From positions 62,001 to 126,000 of the forward strand of contig JBQTJI010000005.1 in the NCBI GenBank assembly GCA_052387255.1: a stretch of 64,000 nucleotides of DNA, written 5' to 3'. Made by a program: the position numbers and the translations under genes. The DNA is from JBBQXK01 sp052387255 (lineage in GTDB: Bacteria > Pseudomonadota > Alphaproteobacteria > Rhodobacterales > Rhodobacteraceae). The notes beneath the pieces are model-generated. The model had not been told where the DNA came from. It ran no database searches and saw nothing but the letters and a program-made list of their open reading frames with translations. This document shows, one piece after another, positions 1 through 8,928 of the stretch (position 1 is its first letter; every line of letters begins with the position of its first letter).

Positions 1-1
1 T

Positions 2-571
2 GCCGTGAACGGCTATGCGCTGTCGCTGTGGAAGTTCCGCGGCGCGGACACGTTCTTTGCCATCCTGATCGTGGGCGCGTTCATCCCCTATCAGGTGATG
101 ATCTATCCCATCGTCATCATCCTGCGCGAGATCGGCATCTACGGCACGCTCTGGGGGCTGATTCTGGTGCACACGATCTTCGGCATGCCGATCCTGACGC
201 TGCTGTTCCGCAACTACTTCGCCTCGGTCCCCGAGGAGTTGTTCAAGGCCGCAAGGGTCGACGGCGCGGGGTTCTGGGGCATCTTCCTGCGCATCATGGT
301 GCCGATGAGCCTGCCGATCTTCGTCGTGGCCCTGATCCTGCAAGTCACGGGCATCTGGAACGACTTCCTGTTCGGCGTGATCTACACCCGGCCCGACACC
401 TATCCGATGACGGTGCAGCTGAACAACATCGTCAACTCGGTGCAGGGGGTCAAGGAATACAACGTCAACATGGCCGCGACGCTGCTGACCGGCCTTGTGC
501 CGCTGGTCATCTACTTCGTCTCGGGCAAACTTTTCGTGCGCGGCATCGCTGCCGGCGCGGTCAAGGGGTAG
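2..571 (+). CDS. Sugar ABC transporter permease (MalG type), 5' partial
   Basis: C-terminal 189 residues of an inner-membrane permease of a carbohydrate importer; the reading frame is open to the window edge, so the true start lies upstream. Hydrophobic segments alternate with short loops, and the conserved EAA loop (EELFKAARVDGAGFWGIF) that docks on the ATPase lies around residues 77-95 of this piece. The family normally has six transmembrane helices and about 280 residues, so roughly a third is missing. The stop lies 3 bases before the ATPase gene start, indicating one operon. The substrate cannot be read from the sequence; the neighbouring sugar isomerase and oxidoreductase suggest a monosaccharide or polyol. 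Confidence 0.9.
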   Translation, partial: AVNGYALSLWKFRGADTFFAILIVGAFIPYQVMIYPIVIILREIGIYGTLWGLILVHTIFGMPILTLLFRNYFASVPEELFKAARVDGAGFWGIFLRIMVPMSLPIFVVALILQVTGIWNDFLFGVIYTRPDTYPMTVQLNNIVNSVQGVKEYNVNMAATLLTGLVPLVIYFVSGKLFVRGIAAGAVKG

Positions 572-574
572 CCC

Positions 575-1651
575 ATGCATTCCATCTCCGTCCGCGACCT
601 GACCCTGTCCTTCGGTTCTCATGCGGTGCTCAAGACGATGAACCTCGACGTGGCCGAGGGCGAGTTCGTGGTGCTGCTCGGGCCGTCCGGCTGCGGCAAG
701 TCCACGCTTCTGAACTGCATCGCGGGCCTGCTGGACATCACCGACGGCCAGATATGGATCAAGGGCAAGAATGTCACCTGGGCCGAACCCAGCGAGCGCG
801 GCATCGGCATGGTGTTCCAGAGCTATGCGCTTTACCCGCAGATGACGGTGCGGGGGAACCTGTCGTTCGGGCTGAAGAACGCCCGGATGCCCCGCGCGCA
901 GATCGACGAACGGGTCGCCCGCGCCGCGAAAATCCTGCAGATCGAACCGCTGCTGGACCGCAAGCCGGGTGCCCTGTCGGGCGGCCAGCGGCAGCGCGTG
1001 GCCATCGGGCGGGCCCTGGTGCGCGACGTGGACGTGTTCCTGTTCGACGAACCCCTGTCGAACCTGGACGCCAAGCTGCGCAGCGAGTTGCGCGTGGAAA
1101 TCAAGCGCCTGCATGCCCGGCTGAACAATACCATGGTCTATGTGACCCACGACCAGATCGAGGCGCTGACGCTGGCCGACCGCATCGCGGTGATGAAGGG
1201 CGGGGTGATCCAGCAGCTTGACGCGCCGCAGGTCATCTACAACCGCCCCGCCAACCTGTTCGTGGCGGGGTTCATCGGGTCGCCCGCCATGAACTTCCTA
1301 CCAGGGGCGACGACCGACAGCGGCCGCACCTTCCGGCTGGGCGAGTACCGGATCGACCTTGCAGGCTATGACGGCGGTGCAGTGCTGGATCGCCCCAAGG
1401 CCATCCTCGGCCTGCGCCCCGAACACATCACCCTTGGGGCCGAACCGCGCCCCGGCACCTCGCTGCCCGCCGTCGTGGAGATCGACGAGCCGATGGGGGC
1501 CGACAGCCTGGTCTGGCTGACCGCCGCCGGGCACCAGGTGTCGGTGCGCGTGCCGGTCGAGCGGCGGCTGGAGCCGGGCACAGAGGTGCACCTGCAGCTT
1601 GATCTGACCAAGGCATCCCTCTTCGACGCAACCACCGAACAGCGGGTCTGA
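575..1651 (+). CDS. Sugar ABC transporter ATP-binding protein (UgpC/MsmX/MalK family)
   Basis: 358-residue cytoplasmic ATPase that powers the sugar importer. Visible motifs in order are Walker A GPSGCGKST (about residue 36), signature LSGGQRQR (about 134), Walker B VFLFDEPLSNLDAKLR and the H-loop VTHDQ. A C-terminal TOBE/regulatory domain from about residue 240 (LGLRPEHITLG) is typical of the MalK/UgpC branch. Length matches the family. The ATG is 3 bases after the permease stop. The ATPases of this branch often serve several sugar importers, so it need not be dedicated. Confidence 0.95.
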   Translation: MHSISVRDLTLSFGSHAVLKTMNLDVAEGEFVVLLGPSGCGKSTLLNCIAGLLDITDGQIWIKGKNVTWAEPSERGIGMVFQSYALYPQMTVRGNLSFGLKNARMPRAQIDERVARAAKILQIEPLLDRKPGALSGGQRQRVAIGRALVRDVDVFLFDEPLSNLDAKLRSELRVEIKRLHARLNNTMVYVTHDQIEALTLADRIAVMKGGVIQQLDAPQVIYNRPANLFVAGFIGSPAMNFLPGATTDSGRTFRLGEYRIDLAGYDGGAVLDRPKAILGLRPEHITLGAEPRPGTSLPAVVEIDEPMGADSLVWLTAAGHQVSVRVPVERRLEPGTEVHLQLDLTKASLFDATTEQRV

Positions 1652-1683
1652 CCCGCGCCCCTTCACCCATCCCCGAGGTTCCG

Positions 1684-2433
1684 ATGCTGTCCTACCAACT
1701 CTACTCTTCCCGCAACTTCCCGCCGCTGGCCGACACGCTGCGCATGCTGGCCTCGCTCGGCTACGAAGGGGTCGAAGGCTATGGCGCGCTTTATGCCGAT
1801 GACGCCCTGGTGGCCGACCTGACCGCGCATCTGGGGGCCAGCGGGCTGGTGATGCCGACTGCGCATTTCAACCTCGGCCAGCTTGAATCCGAACCGGCCA
1901 AGGTGCTGGTCATCGCAGGCGCGCTGGGGGTCCGGCGCATCTACTGCCCCTACCTGATGCCCGACGACCGCCCCGCCGATGCCGCCGGCTGGCACGCCTT
2001 CGGCGCAAGGTTGCAGGCGGCAGGCCAGCCGTTCCGCGATGCCGGCCTCGGCTTCGGCTGGCACAACCATGATTTCGAACTGCGCGCCCAGCCCGACGGC
2101 CAGGTACCGCAGGACCTGATCTTCCAGGGCGGCCCCGATCTGGAATGGGAGATTGACGTGGCCTGGGTCATCCGGGGCGGGGCCGATCCGCTGGCCTGGA
2201 TCGCCCGGTACGCCGATCGCATCACCGCCGCCCACGTCAAGGACATCGCCCCCACGGGCGAGAACACGGCCGAGGATGGCTGGTCCGACGTCGGCCATGG
2301 CACCGTCGACTGGCCTGCCATCATGGCCGCGCTGCGCCAGACACCCTGCGCCAACTTCATCATGGAACACGACAATCCGGCTGACCACGTCCGCTTTGCG
2401 ACGCGCTCGCTGGCGGCGGCAAGGGCGCTTTGA
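1684..2433 (+). CDS. Sugar phosphate isomerase/epimerase family protein
   Basis: 249 residues with the features of an AP-endonuclease-2-like TIM barrel that isomerises or epimerises sugars or inositols using a divalent metal. Candidate metal ligands are the Asp in EIDVAWV, the His in AAHVKDIAP and the Glu in IMEHDNP near the C-terminus, the usual arrangement in xylose-isomerase-like barrels. Start is the ATG at 1684, 32 bases after the ABC ATPase. The stop overlaps the region just before the Gfo/Idh/MocA start, which places it in a sugar catabolic operon. The exact substrate is unknown. Confidence 0.85.
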   Translation: MLSYQLYSSRNFPPLADTLRMLASLGYEGVEGYGALYADDALVADLTAHLGASGLVMPTAHFNLGQLESEPAKVLVIAGALGVRRIYCPYLMPDDRPADAAGWHAFGARLQAAGQPFRDAGLGFGWHNHDFELRAQPDGQVPQDLIFQGGPDLEWEIDVAWVIRGGADPLAWIARYADRITAAHVKDIAPTGENTAEDGWSDVGHGTVDWPAIMAALRQTPCANFIMEHDNPADHVRFATRSLAAARAL

Positions 2434-2435
2434 TC

Positions 2436-3569
2436 ATGGACACCTTCGGCATCGGCATCATCGGATGCGGCAACATCTCGGCGGCCTATCTGGGGCTTGC
2501 GCCGCTGTTCAAGGGCCTGGAAGTCCGCGCCGTGGCGGATGCGAACATGGCCGCCGCCACGGCCCGCGCCGCCGAGTTCGACGTCAAGGCGCAATCGGTC
2601 GAGGACCTGCTGGCCAACCCCGCCATCGACGTGGTCATCAACCTGACCATCCCCGACGCCCATTTCGCCGTGTCGCAGGCGATCCTGCAGTCGGGCAAGC
2701 ACGTCTACTCGGAAAAGCCGCTGACGCTCAGCCTGGCCGACGGCCTTGCCCTGCGCGATCTGGCGACGGCCCGGAACCTGCGCGTCGGCTGCGCGCCCGA
2801 CACGTTCCTCGGCGGCGCGCACCAGCACGCCCGCGCCCTGGTCGACGATGGGCGGATCGGCACGATCACTGCCGGGGGCGCGGCGGTGATGAACCACGGG
2901 ATGGAGCATTGGCACCCCAATCCCGACTTCTTCTTTTTGCCCGGCGGCGGGCCGATGCTGGACCTTGGCCCCTATTACATCGCCAACCTGATCAACCTGC
3001 TTGGCCCCGTGGCCCGCGTGGCCGCGCTGACTTCGTCGGCCAGCGACACGCGCACCATCCTGTCGGAACCGCGCAAGGGTCAGACCATCCCGGTCAGGAC
3101 CCCGACCAACATCCACGCCCTGCTGGCCTTTGCCAACGGGGCCACGGTGAACCTGTCCACCAGCTGGGACGTGTGGTCGCACCGGCGCGGGCATATGGAG
3201 CTTTACGGCACCGAAGGGTCGCTCTACGTGCCCGACCCCAACTTCTTCGGCGGCAGCGTGGAACTGGCAGGACCGGACGGCGCGATTGCCCCGGTCACCC
3301 CCTGGGACCATCCCTTTGGCCGCGCCAACCAGACCAGCAACCAGGGCCAGCCGCAGGCGAACTATCGCGCTGCCGGTCTGGCCGACATGGTGGCGGCCCT
3401 GGCCGACGGGCGCGACCAGCGCTGTTCGCTGGACCGCGTGCTGCACGGGGTCGAGGTGATGACAGCGGTGCTGCAATCGGGCGAGACGGGGCAGTTCGTG
3501 ACGCTGCAGACCACCTGCACCCGCCCCGCCGCGCTGCCCCCGGCCGAGGCGCAGGCGCTGCTGGTCTGA
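2436..3569 (+). CDS. Gfo/Idh/MocA family oxidoreductase
   Basis: 377-residue NAD(P)-dependent dehydrogenase likely acting on a sugar or polyol. The N-terminal Rossmann motif GIIGCGNIS sits at residues 7-15, and the conserved EKP motif (HVYSEKPLTLS) follows at about residue 92, with the alpha/beta substrate domain behind it. I chose ATG 2436, two bases after the isomerase stop; a TTG at 2430 in the same frame would overlap that stop and is less likely. Together with the isomerase and transporter this forms a sugar uptake and oxidation operon. Substrate not readable. Confidence 0.88.
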   Translation: MDTFGIGIIGCGNISAAYLGLAPLFKGLEVRAVADANMAAATARAAEFDVKAQSVEDLLANPAIDVVINLTIPDAHFAVSQAILQSGKHVYSEKPLTLSLADGLALRDLATARNLRVGCAPDTFLGGAHQHARALVDDGRIGTITAGGAAVMNHGMEHWHPNPDFFFLPGGGPMLDLGPYYIANLINLLGPVARVAALTSSASDTRTILSEPRKGQTIPVRTPTNIHALLAFANGATVNLSTSWDVWSHRRGHMELYGTEGSLYVPDPNFFGGSVELAGPDGAIAPVTPWDHPFGRANQTSNQGQPQANYRAAGLADMVAALADGRDQRCSLDRVLHGVEVMTAVLQSGETGQFVTLQTTCTRPAALPPAEAQALLV

Positions 3570-3577
3570 ACGTCCGG

Positions 3578-4408
3578 TCAGGGGAACAGGATCGCCCAGA
3601 GGAACCGCAGGCAGACGGCCAGCAGGAACAGCCCGAAGGCCCGCTCCAGGTGCTGGCGCGACAGCTTGTGCGCCAGGGCCACGCCGAACCGCGTGGTCAG
3701 GACCGACGTGGGGATCGTCAGCGCGAACGTGGCCAGCGACACGAACCCCAGGGCATCGGGCGGCAGGCCGGGCCGCCCGTGGCCCGCGATCATGTAGCCG
3801 ATGGTTCCCGGTATGGCGATCAGCACGCCCACCCCCGCCGAGGTCGATACCGCGCGGTGGATCGGAAAGTTGTGCAGCGTGAGGATCAGGGTCGACACGG
3901 CCCCCCCGCCGATGCCCATCAGGGCCGAGACCAGCCCGACCCCCGCACCGTACAGCCGCAGCACGCCGCGCGCGGGCAGACTGTCGCGCACCCGCCAGCC
4001 CGCCCCCCCGGCCAGCAGCTTGGCCGCATTCACGGCGGCGACGATGACAAAGGCCATCTGGAACACCTGCGGGGGTGCTGTGCGGGCGATGGCCGCGCCG
4101 ACGATCACGCCCGCCAGCACCGGCAGGGCCCAGGCGCGCAACAGGTCCATGTCCACCGTGCCGCGACCGTAGTGCCCGCGCGCCGACTGGATCGAGGTCG
4201 GGATGATGACGGCAAGCGAGGTGCCGACCGCCATCGGCATCGCCAGATCAGGGGCATGGCCAAGGCTCTCGAACACCTCGAAGAACACCGGCACCGAGAT
4301 GGCCCCGCCGCCGATGCCGAACAGCCCGGCCAGAAAGCCGATCAGCGCCCCGGCCAGGGCAAGGGCGGCCACCAGCGTCAACAACGTCGCAGGATCGGTC
4401 AGGTCCAT
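3578..4408 (-). CDS. TauE/SafE (TSUP) family membrane transporter
   Basis: 276-residue integral membrane protein with two homologous halves rich in Gly/Ala, typical of the sulfite exporter TauE/SafE family. N-terminal repeat motif GFLAGLFGIGGGAISVP and second-half counterpart GLVSALMGIGGGAVSTLIL are clearly visible. Family members export sulfite, sulfoacetate or related anions. Its ATG overlaps the stop of the upstream dehydrogenase (TGATG), so it is co-translated with it. The convergent neighbour is the Gfo/Idh/MocA gene, whose stop is 8 bases away. The sulfonate link is plausible given the SsuABC-like importer nearby but is inference. Confidence 0.88.
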   Translation of the reverse strand: MDLTDPATLLTLVAALALAGALIGFLAGLFGIGGGAISVPVFFEVFESLGHAPDLAMPMAVGTSLAVIIPTSIQSARGHYGRGTVDMDLLRAWALPVLAGVIVGAAIARTAPPQVFQMAFVIVAAVNAAKLLAGGAGWRVRDSLPARGVLRLYGAGVGLVSALMGIGGGAVSTLILTLHNFPIHRAVSTSAGVGVLIAIPGTIGYMIAGHGRPGLPPDALGFVSLATFALTIPTSVLTTRFGVALAHKLSRQHLERAFGLFLLAVCLRFLWAILFP

Positions 4409-5274
4409 CAGCCCTGCGCCGCCAGGCGGGCCAGACTGGCCCCGTCGAAGCCGCCAAGCCCTGCGTCCAGCGCGGCGCGGTAGCGCGGTTCGGCGGCGAC
4501 GGCCAGGGGCAGGGCCGCCCCCTCGGCAACCGCCAGCGTCAATGCCAGCCGCAGGTCCTTCAACAGCCCTTCGATGTCGAAGGTGCCGGGCTGGTCGGTG
4601 CCCGCCAGCGTGTCCACCACCACCTGCGCGCGGTTCTTCAGCACGGTCGGCCCGGCGGAACTGTCGGCGATCAGGCTGATGGCCAGGTCATGCGGGACGC
4701 CCGCCCCGCGCAAGAGGGCCAGGCTTTCCCCCAGCGTCTGCCAATACAGCGCAAGCGGCAGGTTCACTGCCAGCTTCATCCGTGCGGCAGCGCCCGGTGT
4801 TCCCAGATGTTCGACCCGGCGGCAAAGCTGGTCCAGCACGTGTCTCGCACGGCCAACGGCGGCACGCGTCCCCCCGGCCAGACCCAGAAGCTGCCCCTTG
4901 AGCGCGGGCGCAACGGTCCCGCCGACGGGGCAATGCACGAAGTCGGCCCCCGCTTCGGCGGCCATCTCGCCAATCGCCTCGGCCCCGGCGGGAAGCAGCG
5001 TGGACATCTCGACGACCAGCCGCCCGGTCAGTCCCGCGCGGGATAGGTCCCCCAGAACGGCCCGAGAGGCTGCGGCATCGGTCAGCGACAGCAGCACTGC
5101 GTCACAAGCGGCGATCACGGAAAGGTCCACGGCCTGCGCCCCCGCCGCCACGGCTGCCGCCATCCGCTCAGGGCTGCGGTTCCACACCTGCACGCTGTGC
5201 CCGGTCTCGATCAGGCGGCGGGCAAAGGCTGTGCCCATCCGCCCGGTGCCGGCGATGCCGATGGTCTGCGTCAT
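4408..5274 (-). CDS. NAD(P)-dependent beta-hydroxyacid dehydrogenase (3-hydroxyisobutyrate dehydrogenase-like)
   Basis: 288 residues. The N-terminal dinucleotide motif GIAGTGRMGTAFARRL marks the beta-HAD family, the HCPVGGTVAPALKGQL stretch is the counterpart of the substrate-binding DAPVSGG motif, and the Lys in ARMKLAVNL is the expected catalytic lysine. The family reduces or oxidises small 3-hydroxyacids or semialdehydes such as tartronate or sulfolactaldehyde. Start is ATG 5274; 40 additional upstream codons in frame look non-coding. It lies between the FAH-family gene and the TSUP exporter, with which it overlaps, so the three probably form one degradation unit. Confidence 0.85.
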   Translation of the reverse strand: MTQTIGIAGTGRMGTAFARRLIETGHSVQVWNRSPERMAAAVAAGAQAVDLSVIAACDAVLLSLTDAAASRAVLGDLSRAGLTGRLVVEMSTLLPAGAEAIGEMAAEAGADFVHCPVGGTVAPALKGQLLGLAGGTRAAVGRARHVLDQLCRRVEHLGTPGAAARMKLAVNLPLALYWQTLGESLALLRGAGVPHDLAISLIADSSAGPTVLKNRAQVVVDTLAGTDQPGTFDIEGLLKDLRLALTLAVAEGAALPLAVAAEPRYRAALDAGLGGFDGASLARLAAQG

Positions 5275-5302
5275 GTGCGATTTCCTCCGTCCGCCGGTCC
5301 GG

Positions 5303-6001
5303 TCACGCCGCCTTGGCCCCGATGCGCACCTGCATCGGCTGCAACCCGTCCACATGGCAATCCAGCACATCGCCCGTGACCACCGCGCCCACACCGGCCG
5401 GCGTGCCGGTCATGATGATGTCGCCCGCCATCAGCCGGTGCTGTTCGGACAGCTTGGCGATGATCTCGTCGATCTTCCAGATCATCAGCGAAATGTCGGC
5501 GTCCTGCTTCACCTGCCCGTTGACCGAGAACCGCACATGCCCGGTCTTCAGGATGCCGCAATCCTCGACCCGCGTGACCGGCCCGACCGGCGCGGAGTGG
5601 TCGAAGGATTTCGTGACCTCCCACGGCAGCCCCTTGGCCAGGGCCTGCGCCTGGTGGTCGCGGCGCGTCATGTCCAGACCCACGGCATAGCCGAAGATGT
5701 GGCGTTCCGCCTCGGCCACCGGAATGTTGTAGCCCCCGGATTTCAGCGCCACCACCAGTTCGCATTCGTAGTGGAAGTTGGTGGTGAACACGGGATAGGG
5801 AATCTCGCCGCCGTTCTTCACGATGGCATCGGCGGGCTTCATGAAGATGACCGGCGGATCGCGTTCGTCCTGCTTCATCTCGATGATGTGGGCGACATAG
5901 TTCTTGCCGATGCAGTAGATGCGGCGGACCGGGAACTTTTCGTCCGAGCCGGTGATGTCCAGATGCGCCTGGGCGGGCGGGGTCAGGGCAAAGGCTGCCA
6001 T
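5303..6001 (-). CDS. Fumarylacetoacetate hydrolase family protein
   Basis: 232-residue C-C bond hydrolase or decarboxylase of the FAH fold, closest in length to fumarylpyruvate hydrolase or acylpyruvase. Seen: the YCIGKNYVAH entry motif, a metal-binding Glu pair in HYECELVVALKSGG, and a downstream Asp in GLDMTRRDHQ. It acts in the cytoplasm on a diketo acid, commonly the end of aromatic-ring or sugar-acid degradation. It heads a minus-strand unit with the beta-HAD dehydrogenase and the TSUP exporter and is divergent from the ABC importer at 6223. No dedicated substrate can be assigned. Confidence 0.88.
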   Translation of the reverse strand: MAAFALTPPAQAHLDITGSDEKFPVRRIYCIGKNYVAHIIEMKQDERDPPVIFMKPADAIVKNGGEIPYPVFTTNFHYECELVVALKSGGYNIPVAEAERHIFGYAVGLDMTRRDHQAQALAKGLPWEVTKSFDHSAPVGPVTRVEDCGILKTGHVRFSVNGQVKQDADISLMIWKIDEIIAKLSEQHRLMAGDIIMTGTPAGVGAVVTGDVLDCHVDGLQPMQVRIGAKAA

Positions 6002-6091
6002 GCGGGGTCTCCTTCTGTGGCCGGGACGGATGCCCCTGCGCTGCGAGTCTTGGCTCGGTGCAGGATTTAGCGGTTCGGGCGGCAGATCAAG

Positions 6092-6151
6092 ATACGAAAT
6101 GCCGTCGCACGACGTTTCATATATTTTTTTGCATTACCCCGCGAATCGTAT
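6092..6151. promoter_or_regulatory. Candidate operator/promoter region between divergent units
   Basis: Between the FAH gene and the ABC importer lies an AT-rich patch unlike its surroundings. It contains the perfect 12-base palindrome CGTCGCACGACG at 6103-6114, flanked by GAAA and TTTC, and an outer inverted pair ATACGA (6092-6097) and TCGTAT (6146-6151). The GntR regulator encoded at 8929 is a plausible ligand for one of these dyads. This assignment is inference. Confidence 0.4.
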
Positions 6152-6222
6152 AGCGTTGCTTCAGGGCCCGTCACATGCCCGGAAAGGTGTGGGTTGGCCG
6201 CAAACCAGGGAGGATGATCGGA

Positions 6223-7254
6223 ATGACCAGCAGAACCAGACTGACCCGCCGCGACTTCGGCCTTGTGACGGCGGGGGGCGCGGCGGCCTTTGCGCTTGGC
6301 GCGCCGTCGATCCTGCGCGCGCAGACGGCGGTGACCTTTGCGGTGCCGAACCCCTCCGCGCTGACCTGGCTGCCCTATTGGGTGGCGGTCGGCGAAGGCT
6401 ACTTTGCCGAAGAAGGGCTGGATCTGCGGCTTGAGGCCATCGACGGATCGTCCGCCGTGCTGCAGGCGATGACGGCGGGGCAGGCGCAGATCGGCGCGCC
6501 GGGGCCGGGGCCGACGCTGGGGGCACGGTCGCGCGGCATCGACGTGAAATTCCTGTACAACCTGTACCCAAAGTCGGTGTTCGGCCTGCTGGTCAAAGAG
6601 GAAAGCGCCTACAAGTCGCCCGCCGACCTGAAGGGCACGGTGATCGGGGTCGGCACGGCGGACGGCGCGGAAGTGTCGTTCACCAAGGCGATCATGACCG
6701 ATCTGGGGATGACGGACGGCACCGACTATACCTTCCTGCCGATCGGCGACGGCGGCACGGCGGCGGTGGCGTTCCTGCGCGACGACGTGGGGTCCTATGC
6801 CGGGGCCGTGTCGGATGCGGCGATCCTGGCCGCGCGCGGCCTGACCTTGCGCGAAATCACGCCCGAGGCGTATCTGGGCTTCTTCGGCAACGGCATCGCG
6901 ATGCTGGAAAGCCAGATGGCCGCCACGCCCGACCTGGCCCCCAGGTTCGGCAAGGCCCTGGTCCGCGGCACGCGGTTTGCCGCCGATCCGGCCAACAAGG
7001 AAAAGGCCCTTGCCCACTGCGCCGCCGGCAACCGGCAGGAGGGCGAGCAGGACTATGCGCCTTCGCTCTATGACGGCGTGCTCAACCGCATGACCCCGAC
7101 CGAGGCGTTCATCGCCCAGGGCCACGGCTATCAGCCGCCCGAGCACTGGCAGAAGATCCACGACTCGGCGGTCGCCTCGGGTGCGCTCGAGGCCGCCCTT
7201 CCCGACCTCTCGGCAGTGTACACGAACGAATTCGTGGCGGGCTGGAATGCCTGA
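6223..7254 (+). CDS. ABC transporter substrate-binding protein (SsuA/NMT1-like), Tat signal
   Basis: 343-residue periplasmic solute-binding protein. The N-terminus TRRDFGLVTAGGAAAF is a twin-arginine signal with a cleavage-like APSILRAQ, implying export in folded form. The mature part (ALTWLPYWVAVGEGYFAEEGLDLRLE) is the hallmark of the nitrate/sulfonate/taurine and thiamine-precursor-binding group. ATG 6223 is preferred because an AGGGAGG Shine-Dalgarno lies about 9 bases upstream; in-frame ATGs at 6175 and 6214 would push the Tat motif inward. The stop overlaps the ATPase start (TGATG). Ligand unknown; a sulfonate or a pyrimidine are the main options. Confidence 0.88.
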   Translation: MTSRTRLTRRDFGLVTAGGAAAFALGAPSILRAQTAVTFAVPNPSALTWLPYWVAVGEGYFAEEGLDLRLEAIDGSSAVLQAMTAGQAQIGAPGPGPTLGARSRGIDVKFLYNLYPKSVFGLLVKEESAYKSPADLKGTVIGVGTADGAEVSFTKAIMTDLGMTDGTDYTFLPIGDGGTAAVAFLRDDVGSYAGAVSDAAILAARGLTLREITPEAYLGFFGNGIAMLESQMAATPDLAPRFGKALVRGTRFAADPANKEKALAHCAAGNRQEGEQDYAPSLYDGVLNRMTPTEAFIAQGHGYQPPEHWQKIHDSAVASGALEAALPDLSAVYTNEFVAGWNA

Positions 7255-8069
7255 TGAGCCCGGCGAAGCCCCGCCTTGTCACGGTGGACGGTGCCGCGGC
7301 TTCGCGGCCCGTCTACGAAATCGAGGGCCTGTCGAAAACCTATGCCCGCAACAGCCTGGTGGCCCTGACCGACGTGAACCTGACCCTAAGGGCGGGCGAG
7401 TTCGTGTCGGTCATCGGGTCGTCGGGCTGCGGGAAGTCGACGCTGCTCAAGATCATGGCGGGGCTTCTGCCACCCACCGAAGGCGCCGTGATGCTGGAGG
7501 GCGAGCCTGTCATGGGTCCGCGCGACGACATCGGCATGATGTTCCAGCAGGCCACCCTGCTGCCGTGGAAGACCACGCTGGAAAACATCGTCCTGCCGGT
7601 GTCGATCCGGCAGGGCGGTGCGGCGGTCAAGGTGGCCAGGGAACGAGCGCTGAAGCTTCTGCAACTCGTCGGCCTCGGCGATTTCGCCCATGTCTATCCG
7701 GGCGAGTTGTCGGGCGGGATGGCGCAGCGCGCCTCGATCTGCCGGATGCTGATCTCGGAACCCGCCGTCCTTCTGCTGGACGAACCGTTCAGCGCGCTGG
7801 ACGAACTGACCCGCGATTTCATGAACATGGAGTTGCAGCGCATCTGCGCCGAGACACATGCGACGGCCTTCCTCGTCACCCATTCGCTGGCCGAGGCCGT
7901 GATCCTGTCGGACCGCATCCTGGTGATGAAGCCGCGGCCGGGGCGGATCGTCGAGGAGGTGGTGATCGACCTGCCCCGCCCGCGTGACCTGGAAATGATC
8001 AACACCCCCGAGTTCGGGCGCATCGTCGCCCATATCCGCGACCTTCTGGGCAAGGAGGCCTTCCTGTGA
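7254..8069 (+). CDS. ABC transporter ATP-binding protein (SsuB/TauB-like)
   Basis: 271-residue ATPase. Walker A GSSGCGKST, Q-loop QQATLLPW, signature LSGGMAQRAS and Walker B VLLLDEPFSALDELTR are all intact, followed by the H-loop VTHSLAEAV. The short C-terminus without TOBE domain fits the nitrate/sulfonate/taurine import class rather than sugar importers. It overlaps the binding-protein stop by two bases upstream and the permease start by four bases downstream (GTGA), giving a tightly coupled three-gene transporter. Confidence 0.93.
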   Translation: MSPAKPRLVTVDGAAASRPVYEIEGLSKTYARNSLVALTDVNLTLRAGEFVSVIGSSGCGKSTLLKIMAGLLPPTEGAVMLEGEPVMGPRDDIGMMFQQATLLPWKTTLENIVLPVSIRQGGAAVKVARERALKLLQLVGLGDFAHVYPGELSGGMAQRASICRMLISEPAVLLLDEPFSALDELTRDFMNMELQRICAETHATAFLVTHSLAEAVILSDRILVMKPRPGRIVEEVVIDLPRPRDLEMINTPEFGRIVAHIRDLLGKEAFL

Positions 8070-8926
8070 CCGACGCATCCGCCACTGCCGCCCGCCCGCG
8101 CCTGCGCAGCACGGTCTGGGTCGAGCGCGAAAGCCTGATCGACAGCATGCCCCGCTGGCTGGCCATGCTGATCCTGTTCGTGGTGGTCGTGGGGATCTGG
8201 GACCTGGCCACGCGCAGCGGCTGGGTGTCGGCGATCATCCTGCCGACGCCGATGGAAACGCTGCGCGACCTGGGCCATGTCGGCCACAACCTGATCACCG
8301 GCGACTACATGCTGGGGGCGCTGTGGACCACGACGCGCACCGTGCTCTGGGCCTTTGTCATCGCGGCGGCCATCGGGTTTTCGCTGGGTGTGCTGGTCGG
8401 CGAGACGCGGTTCGGCGAACGCGCGGTGATGCCCTATCTGGTGGCCATCGACGCCATGCCCAAGGTCGCCTTCGCGCCGCTGTTCATCGCCTGGCTGGGG
8501 TTCGACATCGCATCGAAAGTGGCGCTTGCCGCCTTCATCGCGACCTTCCCCATCGTCGTCGCCACCGCTGCGGGCCTCTACGCCGCGTCCGAGAACGAAC
8601 GCATGCTGTTCAAGTCCATCGGCGCCACGCGGTGGCAGACGCTGGTGCAACTGAAACTGCCCACAGGCCTGCCGCACATCTTCACGGGGCTGAAGATCGC
8701 CGCCGTGGGGGTCATGGCTGGCGCGATCACGGGCGAGTTCCTTGGCGGGGGCCAAGGCTTCGGCGCGCTGATCCGGCAATCGGCCAGCACCATGGACACG
8801 CCGCGCGTCTTTGCGCTGATCATCTATCTCAGCCTGCTGGGGTTGACGCTTTTCTTTCTGGTCGCCTGGGCGCAGAAACGCCTGGTGTTCTGGAACAAGG
8901 CCGACCGGCCGGGTGGGGTGGGCTAG
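8066..8926 (+). CDS. ABC transporter permease (SsuC/TauC-like)
   Basis: 286-residue inner-membrane permease with about six hydrophobic segments and the EAA loop FKSIGATRWQTLVQLKLPTGLP around residues 185-205. It completes the SsuABC-like importer. The GTG start at 8066 overlaps the ATPase stop, an arrangement expected for stoichiometric assembly. The substrate follows the binding protein and is unknown. Confidence 0.92.
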   Translation: MTDASATAARPRLRSTVWVERESLIDSMPRWLAMLILFVVVVGIWDLATRSGWVSAIILPTPMETLRDLGHVGHNLITGDYMLGALWTTTRTVLWAFVIAAAIGFSLGVLVGETRFGERAVMPYLVAIDAMPKVAFAPLFIAWLGFDIASKVALAAFIATFPIVVATAAGLYAASENERMLFKSIGATRWQTLVQLKLPTGLPHIFTGLKIAAVGVMAGAITGEFLGGGQGFGALIRQSASTMDTPRVFALIIYLSLLGLTLFFLVAWAQKRLVFWNKADRPGGVG

Positions 8927-8928
8927 GG

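Noticed and set aside
2153..4483. Long plus-strand frame overlapping the oxidoreductase and TSUP genes
   Set aside because: Shadow frame: repetitive Arg/Gly/Pro-rich composition and no domain, while the genes in the other frames are clear.
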